DNA of 64,000 bases, from assembly GCA_964531025.1 (NCBI GenBank), contig CAZHDY010000001.1:620001-684000 (forward strand), written 5' to 3'. Below are positions 30,971 to 40,420 of the stretch, piece by piece. The DNA is from CALMEC01 sp964531025. GTDB taxonomy: Bacteria; Actinomycetota; Thermoleophilia; Miltoncostaeales; Miltoncostaeaceae. A model generated the notes under the pieces. It was not told the origin of the DNA. It ran no database searches and saw only the letters and a program-made list of their open reading frames with translations. A program made the translations under genes and the position numbers. How positions within the stretch are numbered: position 1 is the first letter of the stretch; each line of letters opens with the position of its first letter.

Positions 30971-32883
30971 GGCACTTCCTCCTCGGTGAGGATCCCGACG
31001 CCGTCCGGTGACGTCGTCTTGTGGAGCCTGTCGTAGACGTCCTGCGCCACCTTACGCGGCATGCCGGGCACCGCGGCGATCTCCTCGGGTGACGCACCGA
31101 GGAAACGCTCCGGGCTGCCGAAGTGCTTGAGGATGGCCGCCCGGCGGGCGGGACCGATGCCCGGCAGCGAGTCCAGCACGCTGCCGTGGGCCGTGCGTGA
31201 TCGTCGGCCGCGATGGTTCTTGAGCGCGAAGCGGTGGGCTTCGTCGCGGATCGCCTTCAGGACCCGCATGCCCGCCGAGTGCTCGTCCATCGGGACCGGG
31301 TCACTCCGTCCCGGGACGTACACCTCCTCGTAGCGCTTCGCCAGTGACGCGATCGGTATGTCCTCGGCACCCGCCTCCCGGAGACCGGCGACCGCCGCCC
31401 CCAGCTGTCCCTTGCCACCGTCGATCACGACCAGCCCGGGTCGACGCGAGAACGACGGATCGGTGTCGCGGGCGACGTACCGGCGAAACCGCCGCGTGAT
31501 GGCCTCCTCGATCCGGGCGAAGTCGTCCGGGCCTCCCTCGATACGGGTGGAGAAGGTGCGGTAGTGGGCCTTGAGCGGCGCCCCGTGTTCGAACACCACC
31601 ATCGAGGCGACGGTGTTGGTGGCTCCGAGGTTGCTGATGTCGTAGCACTCGATCCGCACCGGAGGCGCCTGCAGGTCGAGCGCCTGCTGAAGCTCTGTGA
31701 GGGCGTCCCGCCGGCGGGCCACTGCCGCCTCGTGTCGCCGGCGGTCCTGATCGACGGCGAACGCCGCGTTACGCTCGGCGAGCTCGAGGAGGCGGCGCTT
31801 GTCGCCCCGCTCGGCGTGGCGCACCTCGACCCGGCGACCCCGGCGCGACGTCAGGAGCTCGGTGAGTGCCGGCGTGTCGGCTCCGCGCGGCACGACCACG
31901 AGCGGCGGGATCACCATCGCGAGCGCGTAGTACTCGATGGCGAACGCTTCGACGATGTCCGCCGTGTCGTCGTCCCCGGAGAGCTCGAGATGGAACGACT
32001 GCCGGTCCTGCATGACCCCGTCGCGGACCTGGAGCACCTGCACGTTGGCGGCGTCGCCCTCGGTCGCGAGGCCGATGATGTCCATGGTGCCGAGCGATTC
32101 ACCCTTGGCGAGCTGACGTTCCATCAGGTGCCGCACGGCGGCGAGCCGGTTGCGGTGGATGGCGGCCTGCTCGAAGCGCTGCTCCTCCGCCGCCGCGCGC
32201 ATCTCGTCCTCGAGTTCGCGCTCAAGGCCGCCGTAGCGCCCCGACAGGAAGGCGATGATCTGCTCGATCAGGTGCCCGTAGTCCTCCCTGCTGATCTCGC
32301 CGATGCACGGTGCGAGGCACCGCTTGATGTGGAAGTCGAGGCACGGGACGCCGCTCGAACGCCCCGGTTCCGGCCCCTCGCATGGACGGGACGGGAAGAT
32401 CCGCGCGAGCGCGTTCAGCGTCTCGCGGGTCTTCGCCGCGTTGGAGAACGGTCCGAAGTAGATGCGGTCGCGACGGTGGCGCTCACGTGTGAAGTACACC
32501 CGCGGGTACTCCTCGTCCATGCTGATGGCGATGTACGGGTAGCTCTTGTCGTCGCGCAGCCGGATGTTGAACGGGGGCCGGTGACGCTTGATGAGGTTGG
32601 CCTCGAGGATGAGGGCCTCGCTCTCGCTGGAGGTGACCATCACCTCCACGCGGTCGATGTGGTCGACCATCTCGCCGGTTCGCGCGTGCGCGTCGGGACG
32701 GGGCCGCAGCGAATGGGGATCCTTCGGGCTGAGCGGTGCCCGGAAGTACGACAGCACGCGTTTGCGAAGCGACTTCGCCTTGCCCACGTAGAGGACGGCG
32801 TCGGACTCGTCCCGGTACACGTAGACACCGGGGCGATCCGGTAACGCCGCAAGCTGCGCGCGTATCTGAGGGTTTGCGGCCAT
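30961..32883 (-). CDS. uvrC: Excinuclease ABC subunit C
   Basis: 640 residues. The N-terminal GIY-YIG domain (RPGVYVYRDESDAVLYVGKA) makes the 3' incision. CLDFHIKRCLAPCIG is the Cys motif. A UVR motif (LEDEMRAAAEEQRFEQAAIH) binds UvrB. The RNase H-like domain (IECYDISNLGATNTVASMVV, LVVIDGGKGQL) makes the 5' incision. Two HhH motifs (LPGIGPARRAAILKHF) end the protein. It is part of nucleotide excision repair. The frame stays open upstream, but homology begins at the ATG at 32883. Confidence 0.97.
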   Translation of the reverse strand: MAANPQIRAQLAALPDRPGVYVYRDESDAVLYVGKAKSLRKRVLSYFRAPLSPKDPHSLRPRPDAHARTGEMVDHIDRVEVMVTSSESEALILEANLIKRHRPPFNIRLRDDKSYPYIAISMDEEYPRVYFTRERHRRDRIYFGPFSNAAKTRETLNALARIFPSRPCEGPEPGRSSGVPCLDFHIKRCLAPCIGEISREDYGHLIEQIIAFLSGRYGGLERELEDEMRAAAEEQRFEQAAIHRNRLAAVRHLMERQLAKGESLGTMDIIGLATEGDAANVQVLQVRDGVMQDRQSFHLELSGDDDTADIVEAFAIEYYALAMVIPPLVVVPRGADTPALTELLTSRRGRRVEVRHAERGDKRRLLELAERNAAFAVDQDRRRHEAAVARRRDALTELQQALDLQAPPVRIECYDISNLGATNTVASMVVFEHGAPLKAHYRTFSTRIEGGPDDFARIEEAITRRFRRYVARDTDPSFSRRPGLVVIDGGKGQLGAAVAGLREAGAEDIPIASLAKRYEEVYVPGRSDPVPMDEHSAGMRVLKAIRDEAHRFALKNHRGRRSRTAHGSVLDSLPGIGPARRAAILKHFGSPERFLGASPEEIAAVPGMPRKVAQDVYDRLHKTTSPDGVGILTEEEVPSS

Positions 32884-33066
32884 CCACCGAGTATAGGTCC
32901 ATCGCCCGGATCGGCGGCCGGCCTCGGGAGTACGCCCGGATGTTGGACCCGATCCGGCCGGTGGCGCGCACGTGCCACCGGCATCGGCACCGCACCGCGG
33001 CCGGTTCTCGCAGTAATGACGCGAACACGTGATGCCGACGCCGCCGGACGGGTATACGATCGCGCG

Positions 33067-34524
33067 ATGAAAACTCCCCGAGTGTCTTCGCGATGGCTCG
33101 TCGGCATGGGTGCCGCAGCGGCCCTCGCCACAGCCGCACCGGCCATGGCCGGCAACCCGTTCGTCATCACCGGAGTCGAGAACTCCCGTCCCACCGTCAC
33201 CGCCGGCCCCGCGGGTGTGTTCCACGTGGTGTACGACGACCCCGCCACCGACTCCGTCGTCTACTGCCAGATCCTGGCGGGCAAGCGCGGCTGCGCGAAG
33301 GGCGCGTCGCTGCCGTTCTCGCTTCAGCCGGGCATCGACAACCCGGGAACCCCGTGGGTCGTCCGCGACGAGGACAGCGGCACCCTCCACATCGTCGCGG
33401 CGGAATACGTGGGCGCACGCACCCTCGTACGAACCTCCACGGACAACGGCAGCACCTGGGGCCCGCTGGTCCAGATCCACGGGCCGCTCCCCCCGGCCCT
33501 CGGCAACTCGCACGGAACGGAGATCTCCCGTCCGGTGCAGTTCCCGGCGGCGAACAGCGTGGGCATCGTCTCGGCCAATCCCGGAGTCAAGGCATACGAG
33601 GCACCGCTCGACGGAAGCAGGGCCGGCAGCGACGCCTACGGATCGCTGAACTACGGGACCGTGTCGTCCCTCGGGTACTCCCTCGACGTGAGCTACGACT
33701 CCGAGGGGACGATCCTCACCAACGACAACCTCGACAACGTCTACTACTGGCGTCAACCGAACGGGAACGACCTCGAGAACGGGGCGGCCTGGGGTGAACC
33801 CGTCTTCGTGGCGGCAGGATCGGGCGCGTCGATGCACGGCCGCGGCACCCCGTGGCTCGGGTACACCCGTCGCCAGTCGGGGAAAGACCAGCTGGTGATG
33901 CGCGCCTGGAACGGCAACGGCTTCGGACCCGCGAAGGTCGTCCAGAACGTCCCCGGCTACATGGCGGACGTCTATGTCAGTGACGGCGGCACGCCGGGCG
34001 TGGTCTACCGGCAGAACGGCGTCGGCCTGCGGTACGCGGAACTGCGCGGCGGCAAGTTCGTGCCCAAGACGATCGTGCGGAACGACTCGCTGTTCTCCAA
34101 CGTCTCGATGGCCCACGACGACCAGGGACGCGGCATCGCCGTCTGGCACGAGCGCGGTGCCGTGCGGGCCGCCGACCTGACCGAGGTCCGCGACCCGAAC
34201 GTCCCCCGGAGCGTGGTGAACCGGACGGTGAAGGGCAAGACGATCGGTCTCGCGGTCGAGGGAAGCTGTGTGATGCCCGGTGCCAAGACGGTGCTCGGCG
34301 TCAGTGGCCAGGGCAAGGGGAAGATCGTCCGCGTGACGTTCCGCCTCGGCGCGCAGAAGCCGGTGACCGACACGAAGGCGCCGTTCTCGGCCAAGTTCAC
34401 GATTCCGAAGAAGGCAACGCCCGGAACCGCATTCGCAACCACCTCGGTGACCCTCGTGCAACCGTCGAAGGGCGCGGCGTTCACCGTCAAGAACCAGACC
34501 ACCGTCCGGGTCTGCGGAGGTTGA
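33067..34524 (+). CDS. Secreted propeller-type protein of unknown function
   Basis: 485 residues from the ATG at 33067. The signal peptide ends near APAMAG. Strand-rich repeats follow, with spaced PWVVRDEDSGTLHIV, RTSTDNGSTWGPLV (an Asp-box/BNR motif), GVVYRQNGVGLRYAELRGG and MAHDDQGRGIAVWHERG. These fit a six-bladed sialidase-like propeller, without an identified catalytic triad. The C-terminal 110 residues form an Ig-like domain (GKIVRVTFRLGAQKPVTDTK) with a terminal VRVCGG. Function unknown; likely cell-surface or extracellular. A second ATG at 33106 is inside the signal peptide and less likely. Confidence 0.72.
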   Translation: MKTPRVSSRWLVGMGAAAALATAAPAMAGNPFVITGVENSRPTVTAGPAGVFHVVYDDPATDSVVYCQILAGKRGCAKGASLPFSLQPGIDNPGTPWVVRDEDSGTLHIVAAEYVGARTLVRTSTDNGSTWGPLVQIHGPLPPALGNSHGTEISRPVQFPAANSVGIVSANPGVKAYEAPLDGSRAGSDAYGSLNYGTVSSLGYSLDVSYDSEGTILTNDNLDNVYYWRQPNGNDLENGAAWGEPVFVAAGSGASMHGRGTPWLGYTRRQSGKDQLVMRAWNGNGFGPAKVVQNVPGYMADVYVSDGGTPGVVYRQNGVGLRYAELRGGKFVPKTIVRNDSLFSNVSMAHDDQGRGIAVWHERGAVRAADLTEVRDPNVPRSVVNRTVKGKTIGLAVEGSCVMPGAKTVLGVSGQGKGKIVRVTFRLGAQKPVTDTKAPFSAKFTIPKKATPGTAFATTSVTLVQPSKGAAFTVKNQTTVRVCGG

Positions 34525-34564
34525 CGACGCCCGGTGAGGGTCGGTCCGTTCCACGGCCCGGCCC

Positions 34565-35944
34565 TCACACCGCCTTCCCGTCGATGCGCACCAGCTCGAC
34601 GGTCGCTCCGCCCTCACCGGGTGACGTCAGTGATGGATCGCCGGCCAGGGCCATGATCCGGGCGACGTAGGCCTGTGTCTCACGGAAGGGCGGGATACCT
34701 CCGTATTTCTCGACGTTTCCCGGTCCGGCGTTGTACGCGGCCAGCGCGAGGGGGATCGAGCCGAACCGCCGCAGATGCATGCCCAGGTAGCGCCCGGCTG
34801 CGGGGATCGCCTGCGCCGGATCGAAGGGGTCGGTGAGGCCCATCCCCCGGGCGGTGCCGGGCATGAACTGTGCGATCCCCTGGGCGCCGACGGGGCTCAC
34901 CACCCTCGGGTCGAAGCCCGACTCCTGTTTCAGGAGTGAGGCGAGGATGACCGGCGGCACCCCGCCCTCACGTGCGCCCCGGAGGATCAACGCGCGATAG
35001 CCCGGCGGTACCCAGGTCGGCAGTGCCGATCCGCTCGGCGCAGCATCGTCTCCCTGGCGTCGCGACTCCGGAACGGCCGATGCGTTCGACCGTGACGGCC
35101 TGGTACGCGATGACGACGATCGGCGGCCCGGCTCGGCATCCGCTGCGGTCACGGAGTCCGCGACCGCGGAGCATCCCGGCCGGTATCCGAAGTGCCACGG
35201 CTCCCACGAGTAGCGCTGCACGAACCCGAATCGCGTCGCGTTCCGCGCCAGCCATATCCATGCGCCCTGCGTACCCGCGATGTCGAGCTCGGTGGCCTCC
35301 CTGTGACGACTCCGCCCCGGCGGAGCGACCCATTTGGGGTCGGGATGGCGCCGGAAGAGCACCGCCTGCTCGGCGTCGGACCGATAACCGCTGTTCACGA
35401 CCAGATCGATCCCGACACGGGCCGCTGCCGCGTCCATCCGGTCGAACGCCGCGGCGACGGCCGGACACGTCGGCTTCCCATCCCGGTAGACGAGGGGTCC
35501 GCGGTACTCCCCTCCCCGCGGTCCGTCACCGGCCTCGGGCAGCCCGCCGAGTCCGGCGCGGATCTCCGCGCGGGCGGACGCACGCAGACGGGTCGACATC
35601 GGACCTGGGCTCTCGACCGAGACCTGCACCGACGTCGGCGGCCACCGATCGGAGTCAGGGAATGTCATGGAGACCAGAACCGTTCCGTTGGATCGCGCCA
35701 GACGCTGAGCCCGCAAATGCAGCGAACGCCGCCACGTCTCCCTCTCCGACGGCTCGTGTGACGCGACCACCGTGAGGTCGTCGCGTATGAGACGCCCCGT
35801 CTGGACGGCGGTGAGATCGGCGCCCGTCTGGGCGACCGCCTTGGCAGTGTGCGCCCGCCCGAACATGAAGACCACCGAGCTGAGGAACATCAGGAGCAGG
35901 CCGAACCCGATCACCAGGGGCGTCGCCTGTCCCCTGCTTCGCAT
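34565..35944 (-). CDS. TadG-like anchor fused to VanY carboxypeptidase and lytic transglycosylase
   Basis: 459 residues from the ATG at 35944. The N-terminus MRSRGQATPLVIGFGLLLMF is a pseudopilin/TadG-like anchor with one helix. Residues about 155-285 are a VanY-type D,D-carboxypeptidase: VNSGYRSDAEQAVLFRRHPD, then SRHREATELDI (zinc His/Asp) and WEPWHFGYRPG (second His). After a Ser/Arg linker, residues about 330-440 are a lytic transglycosylase: LASLLKQESGFDPRVVSPVG with catalytic Glu, AQGIAQFMPGTARGMG, and ALAAYNAGPGNVEKYGG. The protein would both trim and cut peptidoglycan. It is last in a TadE-like operon, so it may open the wall for a surface appendage. Confidence 0.82.
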   Translation of the reverse strand: MRSRGQATPLVIGFGLLLMFLSSVVFMFGRAHTAKAVAQTGADLTAVQTGRLIRDDLTVVASHEPSERETWRRSLHLRAQRLARSNGTVLVSMTFPDSDRWPPTSVQVSVESPGPMSTRLRASARAEIRAGLGGLPEAGDGPRGGEYRGPLVYRDGKPTCPAVAAAFDRMDAAAARVGIDLVVNSGYRSDAEQAVLFRRHPDPKWVAPPGRSRHREATELDIAGTQGAWIWLARNATRFGFVQRYSWEPWHFGYRPGCSAVADSVTAADAEPGRRSSSSRTRPSRSNASAVPESRRQGDDAAPSGSALPTWVPPGYRALILRGAREGGVPPVILASLLKQESGFDPRVVSPVGAQGIAQFMPGTARGMGLTDPFDPAQAIPAAGRYLGMHLRRFGSIPLALAAYNAGPGNVEKYGGIPPFRETQAYVARIMALAGDPSLTSPGEGGATVELVRIDGKAV

Positions 35945-35958
35945 GTCACGGCGGCCTC

Positions 35959-36213
35959 TCACGGCACCTCGATCCGGGCACGTGCGGTGACCGTCAACCT
36001 CCGCCGACCGGGAAGCAGCGACGGCACAGGTTGCTCGACCGTCACGACAGCGGCACCCTCGTTCGCAAGCGCCTTGACCCGCAGATCCTCGTTGGCCGTC
36101 AGGGCCCCGCGCACGACGACCGCGAGCTGCCAGGCGACCACCACGACGAGTGCGATCAACGGCACGACGGCGATGGCCTCGACGGCGGCCTGACCGCTCT
36201 GACGGCGCCTCAC
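35959..36213 (-). CDS. TadE-like pseudopilin (short)
   Basis: 84 residues from a GTG at 36213 with AGGAGG 7 nt upstream. RRQSGQAAVEAIAVVPLIAL is the TadE pseudopilin motif: basic leader, a Gly-Gln-Ala-Ala-Val-Glu stretch and a hydrophobic helix. The rest is a short extracytoplasmic domain. Start codon and upstream stop overlap (GTGA), which couples it to 36210-36557. It belongs with two similar proteins, but no Tad ATPase or secretion genes are in the window. Confidence 0.8.
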   Translation of the reverse strand: MRRRQSGQAAVEAIAVVPLIALVVVVAWQLAVVVRGALTANEDLRVKALANEGAAVVTVEQPVPSLLPGRRRLTVTARARIEVP

Positions 36214-36557
36214 GGACGCACCTCCTGATCGGCCTGGACCGTTCCGAGGCTCCCCAGCCACGGGAGGACGGACGGGATGGCCAGACGCACCCGCACATGT
36301 GAGTGCCCACCCCGGTCCGTCGAGAGAACGATGGAAGCGCGCTTGGCGAGGCGATCGGGGAGCACGGCTCGCGCCGCCCGCTCCGCCGGCGCCCGGACCG
36401 ACCCCGCCCGCGCCGCGACCCGTGCTGCGCTCTGCGCCGTCTGCCACGTGTGCGCGGCGACGATGGCCTGCCAGCCGACGAGGACCAGGAGTGCCAGGCC
36501 CATCGCCACACCGATGGTCTCGACCGCAGCCTGCCCCGTCTGTCGGGTCCCATTCAC
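36210..36557 (-). CDS. TadE-like pseudopilin
   Basis: 115 residues from a GTG at 36557. NGTRQTGQAAVETIGVAMGL is the TadE motif, followed by a hydrophobic helix to about residue 30. The C-terminal part has the RDGG/VRVRLAIPSVLPWLG strand pattern of a TadE/TadG domain. First of three genes with overlapping or close junctions (36557 to 34565). It probably forms part of a surface pilus-like or secretion structure. Confidence 0.8.
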   Translation of the reverse strand: MNGTRQTGQAAVETIGVAMGLALLVLVGWQAIVAAHTWQTAQSAARVAARAGSVRAPAERAARAVLPDRLAKRASIVLSTDRGGHSHVRVRLAIPSVLPWLGSLGTVQADQEVRP

Positions 36558-36672
36558 GGGTTCGACACTAGGTCCGAACCCGTGAACGATTATGCGATCA
36601 GCGTGTCAGCTTCGTGTCGCCGACGTAACGGGTGCGCGACCGTGCACCACGGACCGGTCACCGCACCGCCCG

Positions 36673-37227
36673 TCAGCCGGAGGTCGCCCAAGCGACGAGT
36701 ATTCCAGGGATGAGGATGCTCGCCGTGGAGAGGATGCTGCCCATCCATCTCCAACCGACCGATGCGAGCCGCTGGCCGATCCAGATAGGGACGATCAGTG
36801 GCACGAACGGCAGAGTGAACACGGGCACGAAGACGAGCTCGGAGTCACTCTCCCAGAACGCTCCGACGAGCGAGACGGCGATGAAGACCGCGATCACGGG
36901 CCAGGTGAGGAGCGACGCCACCCCGATTCCGTACCAGGCGGGTAGCGGCAACCCGCGGCCGTCGCTTCGACCCGCGGGCACCGGCGACACGCTCGGCGAC
37001 GGGATGATCGACGGCCAGCCGGCGGGCGCGGTCGCCGCCGGAGCGCCGTCCTCGGACGCACCGGAACCCCGCACCGACGGCGCGCTGTCCGCCGATCGCA
37101 CGTCCCGGTCATGGGGCGATGCCGAGGGGTTCGGCCGACGAGGTCCCCAGATGAGCTCCCGCAGGGTGAGGTGCGTCACCGGCGTGTCCCCAGTGGGATC
37201 CGACGGATCATCTCCGGACTCGCTCAC
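36673..37227 (-). CDS. Putative membrane protein with disordered N-terminus
   Basis: 184 residues from a GTG at 37227. The first 90 residues are rich in Ser, Pro, Asp and Gly, without predicted fold. Three hydrophobic segments follow (about 100-125, 130-150 and 160-180), with WPVIAVFIAVSLVGAFW the clearest. I recognise no family. It lies upstream of the TadE-like genes on the same strand, with a 115-nt gap that argues against a single tight operon. Confidence 0.55.
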   Translation of the reverse strand: MSESGDDPSDPTGDTPVTHLTLRELIWGPRRPNPSASPHDRDVRSADSAPSVRGSGASEDGAPAATAPAGWPSIIPSPSVSPVPAGRSDGRGLPLPAWYGIGVASLLTWPVIAVFIAVSLVGAFWESDSELVFVPVFTLPFVPLIVPIWIGQRLASVGWRWMGSILSTASILIPGILVAWATSG

Positions 37228-37539
37228 CGTCCCACGTCCGTCGTACCGACGCGAGCGGTATGCCGCCGATCGCCCCCGCCGTCCTGCCCGATGCCCGTCG
37301 TCTGAATCCCCATGACCGTCCCTGGTCGCTGACTACTCTCGAAATGATGACGGATGCCGCCGTCACGTCGAGGGGGATCACGGCCAAGGATCGGAAAGGA
37401 CCGTCCACCGCATGACCGGTTCGCACGACCGACGTCGTGGAGGTCGCCAAGGCACCGACCGATGCCTCTCTCCACACCGACACCGAGATCGGCGACGGGC
37501 AGCCCGTTCCGCCACGTCACCGGGCAGTGCCCGGACGGA
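37228..37539. other. Intergenic region, no gene identified
   Basis: 312 nt between two minus-strand genes. Short open frames in both directions have no recognisable sequence or ribosome binding site. CCGGG and CCCGG pair at 37520-37534, just after the thrS stop, as a possible weak terminator. The rest is likely the promoter region of the gene ending at 36673. Confidence 0.4.
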
Positions 37540-39435
37540 CTATCCCTCGACGGTTACCTGTGCGGCCAGCTCGGCCACCGGCTGGGTGCCCAGGTCACCG
37601 CGGTGGCGCGCACGCACCGAAACCTCGCCGGTCTCGGCCTCCTTGTCACCGATGATCGCCAGGAACGGGACCTTGGCCAGTTCACCGTCGCGAATGCGAC
37701 GCCCCACCGACTCGGACCGCGCGTCCAGCTCGGCGCGTGCACCGGCGGCCTTCAGCACGTCGACGGCCGCAGCGGCCGCGTCGGCGTGACGATCCGCGAT
37801 CGGCAGCACCCGCACCTGCACCGGTGCGAGCCACACGGGGAAGTCACCGCCCGTGTGTTCGATCAGGATTCCGAGGAAGCGCTCGATCGACCCGCTGATC
37901 GCCCGGTGCAGCATGACCGGGCGCTCCTCCACGTCGTCGGCCGACGTGTAATGCAGGCCGAACTGTCCGGGCATGTAGAAGTCGAGCTGACAGGTGCCGA
38001 GCTGCCATGCGCGGCCCATGACGTCCGTAATCTGGAAGTCGATCTTGGGGCCGTAGAAGGCGCCGTCGCCTTCCTTGATCGAGTACTCGCGTCCCTCCAG
38101 TGCCGTGCGGAGCGCGGACTCACCGGCCTCCCACATCTCGTCGGTGCCCGCCGCCTTCTCGGGGCGGGTGGCCAGATGCAGACCGACCTCGTCGAAACCG
38201 AACTTCGCGTAGAAGCGGTCCGTCAGGTCGATGATCTTCTTGACCTCGTCCTGGATCTGGTCGACGGTGCAGAAGACGTGTGCGTCGTCCTGGGTGAACG
38301 CCCGTACGCGGAAGAGACCGTGCAGCACACCCGACAGCTCGTGCCGGTGCACATGGCCGAACTCGGCGAGACGCAGAGGGAGTTCACGGTAGCTGCGGCG
38401 ACGGCTGCGGAACACGAGGCAGGCGCCCGGGCAGTTCATCGGCTTCACGGCGAAGCCCTGCTCGTCCACCTCCGTGAAGTACATGTTGTCCTTGTAGTGG
38501 TCCCAGTGGCCGCTCTTGTGCCACAGGGTCTCGGACAGGATGGTGGGGGTCTTGATCTCGTCGTAGTCCATGGCGTCCAGCTCGGCGCGGATCGCCTTCT
38601 GGATGCCGTTCACCACCACCATGCCCTTGGGCAGGAAGAACGGGAAGCCCGGACCGGCCTCGTCGAAGTGGAAGAGCTCCAGCTCGCGGCCGATGCGCCG
38701 GTGATCGCGCTTCTTGGCCTCCTCGATGCGCGCCAGATACGCGTCCAGCTCGGTGCGGTTGCGGAAGGAGGTCGCGTAGACGCGCGTGAGCATCGGGTTC
38801 TTCTCGCTGCCGCGCCAGTACGCGCCGGCCACCGAGAGGAGCTTGACCGGGCCGATGCGACCGGTGTCCTGCACGTGGGGTCCCCGGCAGAGGTCGACGA
38901 ACTCGCGCTGGCGGTAGATCGACACCTCGGTCTCACCCTGACGGGAGAGCTCCTCCACCTGGTCGACCTTGTACGGCTGGTCCAGATCCTCGAAGAACGC
39001 GTGGGCCTCGTCGATCGACATGACGCTGCGCTGGAACGGCGCCTTCGCCTTGATGATGCGGTTGATCTCGGCCTCGATCGCCGGGAAGTCGTCCTCCGTC
39101 AGCGGCCGCGACAGCTCGAAGTCGTAGTAGAAGCCGTCCTCGATCGGCGGACCGAACCCGAACTTGGCACCGGGCACGACGCTGAGAACCGCCTCGGCCA
39201 TCACGTGCGCCGCGGAGTGGCGCATCGGATAGAGGTAATCGTCCTCCTGTTTCGGCGTGACGATCGACACGGACGCGCCGTCCGGCACCGGAAGCGCCAG
39301 GTCCTGTATGTCGCCGTCGACCAGGATGGCAACGGCTGCCTTGGCAAGACCGGGGCCGATGGTCCCCGCGATGTCATGCCCGGTGGCGCCGTCGGCCACG
39401 TCGAGTGATGTCCCGTCCGGAAGAAGTACGTGCAC
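37540..39435 (-). CDS. thrS: Threonyl-tRNA synthetase
   Basis: 631 residues from a GTG at 39435; an ATG at 39480 would add 15 residues. The N-terminal TGS domain opens VHVLLPDGTSLDVADG. The editing domain has MRHSAAHVMAEAV and the Cys/His set of LCRGPHV. The catalytic core shows MNCPGACLVF (zinc Cys), RHELSGVLHGLFRVRAFTQD (motif 2) and HRAISGSIERFLGILIEH (motif 3). The C-terminus is the anticodon-binding domain (WLAPVQVRVLPI). There is no ribosome binding site before the GTG; a GATACCCT about 9 nt upstream suggests a leaderless message. No T-box leader is present. Confidence 0.96.
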   Translation of the reverse strand: MHVLLPDGTSLDVADGATGHDIAGTIGPGLAKAAVAILVDGDIQDLALPVPDGASVSIVTPKQEDDYLYPMRHSAAHVMAEAVLSVVPGAKFGFGPPIEDGFYYDFELSRPLTEDDFPAIEAEINRIIKAKAPFQRSVMSIDEAHAFFEDLDQPYKVDQVEELSRQGETEVSIYRQREFVDLCRGPHVQDTGRIGPVKLLSVAGAYWRGSEKNPMLTRVYATSFRNRTELDAYLARIEEAKKRDHRRIGRELELFHFDEAGPGFPFFLPKGMVVVNGIQKAIRAELDAMDYDEIKTPTILSETLWHKSGHWDHYKDNMYFTEVDEQGFAVKPMNCPGACLVFRSRRRSYRELPLRLAEFGHVHRHELSGVLHGLFRVRAFTQDDAHVFCTVDQIQDEVKKIIDLTDRFYAKFGFDEVGLHLATRPEKAAGTDEMWEAGESALRTALEGREYSIKEGDGAFYGPKIDFQITDVMGRAWQLGTCQLDFYMPGQFGLHYTSADDVEERPVMLHRAISGSIERFLGILIEHTGGDFPVWLAPVQVRVLPIADRHADAAAAAVDVLKAAGARAELDARSESVGRRIRDGELAKVPFLAIIGDKEAETGEVSVRARHRGDLGTQPVAELAAQVTVEG

Positions 39436-39473
39436 GCGGCGCAGGGTATCAATGTGACTGGCAGGATCGACCC

Positions 39474-40235
39474 ATGCCACGGAGCACCCGATTGTCCGGC
39501 GGAGGCCGGTTCCATCTGTCGGTGAGCGGAGATCCCCCGGTCGTCACCAAGCGAGGCCCTGCGGATGCCGTGGCGCGTGAGGCCGAAGCGCTGGACCTCC
39601 TGGCCGACACGTCCCTGGCACCCGGACTCCTCGGGCACACGCCGGATACCGTCACCATGACGTTCGTCGACGGCACGGTCCGAGCTCTCGCCGACCTGTC
39701 CCCCACGGATGCCGAGCTTCTCGGCGCGACCGTCCGCCGAGTGCACGACGTCCGGCACGCCGACGTCGGAGGACGTCATGTCTGGATGCGACCGGTCACC
39801 ACCCTCGAGGGCTACGCGCGGGCACGTGTCGCCGACCTCGATCCCGTCCCCGCTGACCTGCGGGATCTGGCCGACAGTGCGGCCGGGCATCTTCTCCGGA
39901 GCATCCCGTTGCTCCCCACCCCCTTCCGCCTCCTCCATGGAGACCTCTTCGGCGACAACGTCCTCTGGACACCGACCCCGGTGCTGGTGGACTGGGAGTT
40001 CTGGCGGATGGGCGATCCCGCCGAGGATCTCGCCTACCTGACCGTGATGAACGACCTCCCCGACACCGTCGTCAGGTCCGTGCTGACGGGGTACGGCGAC
40101 ACCGGCATGGACGTGCGCCTCCGCGCCTGGAGCGCAGCGACGGCACTCGACGCGGGCCTCTGGTACCGGCGAATCGGCGACACCTGCGCCGGGGACCGCA
40201 TGATCGCCCGGGCGCGTGCGGCGCTCGCCGCCTAG
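39474..40235 (+). CDS. Phosphotransferase of the aminoglycoside/choline kinase fold
   Basis: 253 residues from the ATG at 39474. LLHGDLFGDNVLW at about 153-165 is the catalytic loop with Asp157 and Asn162. PVLVDWEFWRMGD (Asp173) is the Mg-binding DFG equivalent. The family phosphorylates small molecules such as aminoglycosides, choline, fructosamine or homoserine; substrate here is unknown. It is divergent from thrS, with the two starts only about 40 nt apart. The TAG stop is part of repeat copy 2. Confidence 0.82.
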   Translation: MPRSTRLSGGGRFHLSVSGDPPVVTKRGPADAVAREAEALDLLADTSLAPGLLGHTPDTVTMTFVDGTVRALADLSPTDAELLGATVRRVHDVRHADVGGRHVWMRPVTTLEGYARARVADLDPVPADLRDLADSAAGHLLRSIPLLPTPFRLLHGDLFGDNVLWTPTPVLVDWEFWRMGDPAEDLAYLTVMNDLPDTVVRSVLTGYGDTGMDVRLRAWSAATALDAGLWYRRIGDTCAGDRMIARARAALAA

Positions 40236-40401
40236 ATGGTTGATTCCGCGGGATCGTGGATGTGGGGCGCGTTCCCGGTGGATGCGGGGGGCCGCCGGGC
40301 GCCGAAGGGCATGCTGGTTCGCCTGTTCGAGTCGCCCGGTGGCGCATCCGCGCCACCGGGGACACGAACCACGCCGCGAGATCGTGGAATCAACCATCTA
40401 G
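40232..40401. repeat. Dispersed palindromic repeat, copy 2 (170 bp)
   Basis: Same length and ends (CTAGATGG, CCATCTAG) as copy 1 in reverse orientation. The left end overlaps the TAG stop of the kinase-like gene. It lies between convergent genes (stop at 40235; minus-strand stop at 40421). Stems: outer arms with GGTTGATTCC/GGAATCAACC, and CCCGGTGG/CCACCGGG inside. Confidence 0.92.
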
Positions 40402-40420
40402 CCCCGGCCGGCACCCGTGT

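Noticed and set aside
32884..34617. Long upstream extension of the uvrC frame
   Set aside because: UvrC homology begins at 32883; the extension is antisense to the signal-peptide-bearing propeller gene at 33067.
39436..39480. T-box or other leader RNA upstream of thrS
   Set aside because: Only about 40 nt separate the divergent starts, too short for a T-box, and no AGGGUGG-like element is present.
39201..40397. Open frame starting MVDSTISRRG across repeat copy 2, with similar frames in copies 1 and 3
   Set aside because: The repeat reads open in several frames on both strands because it is GC-rich and palindromic; the frames end at different places in each copy and have no ribosome binding site.
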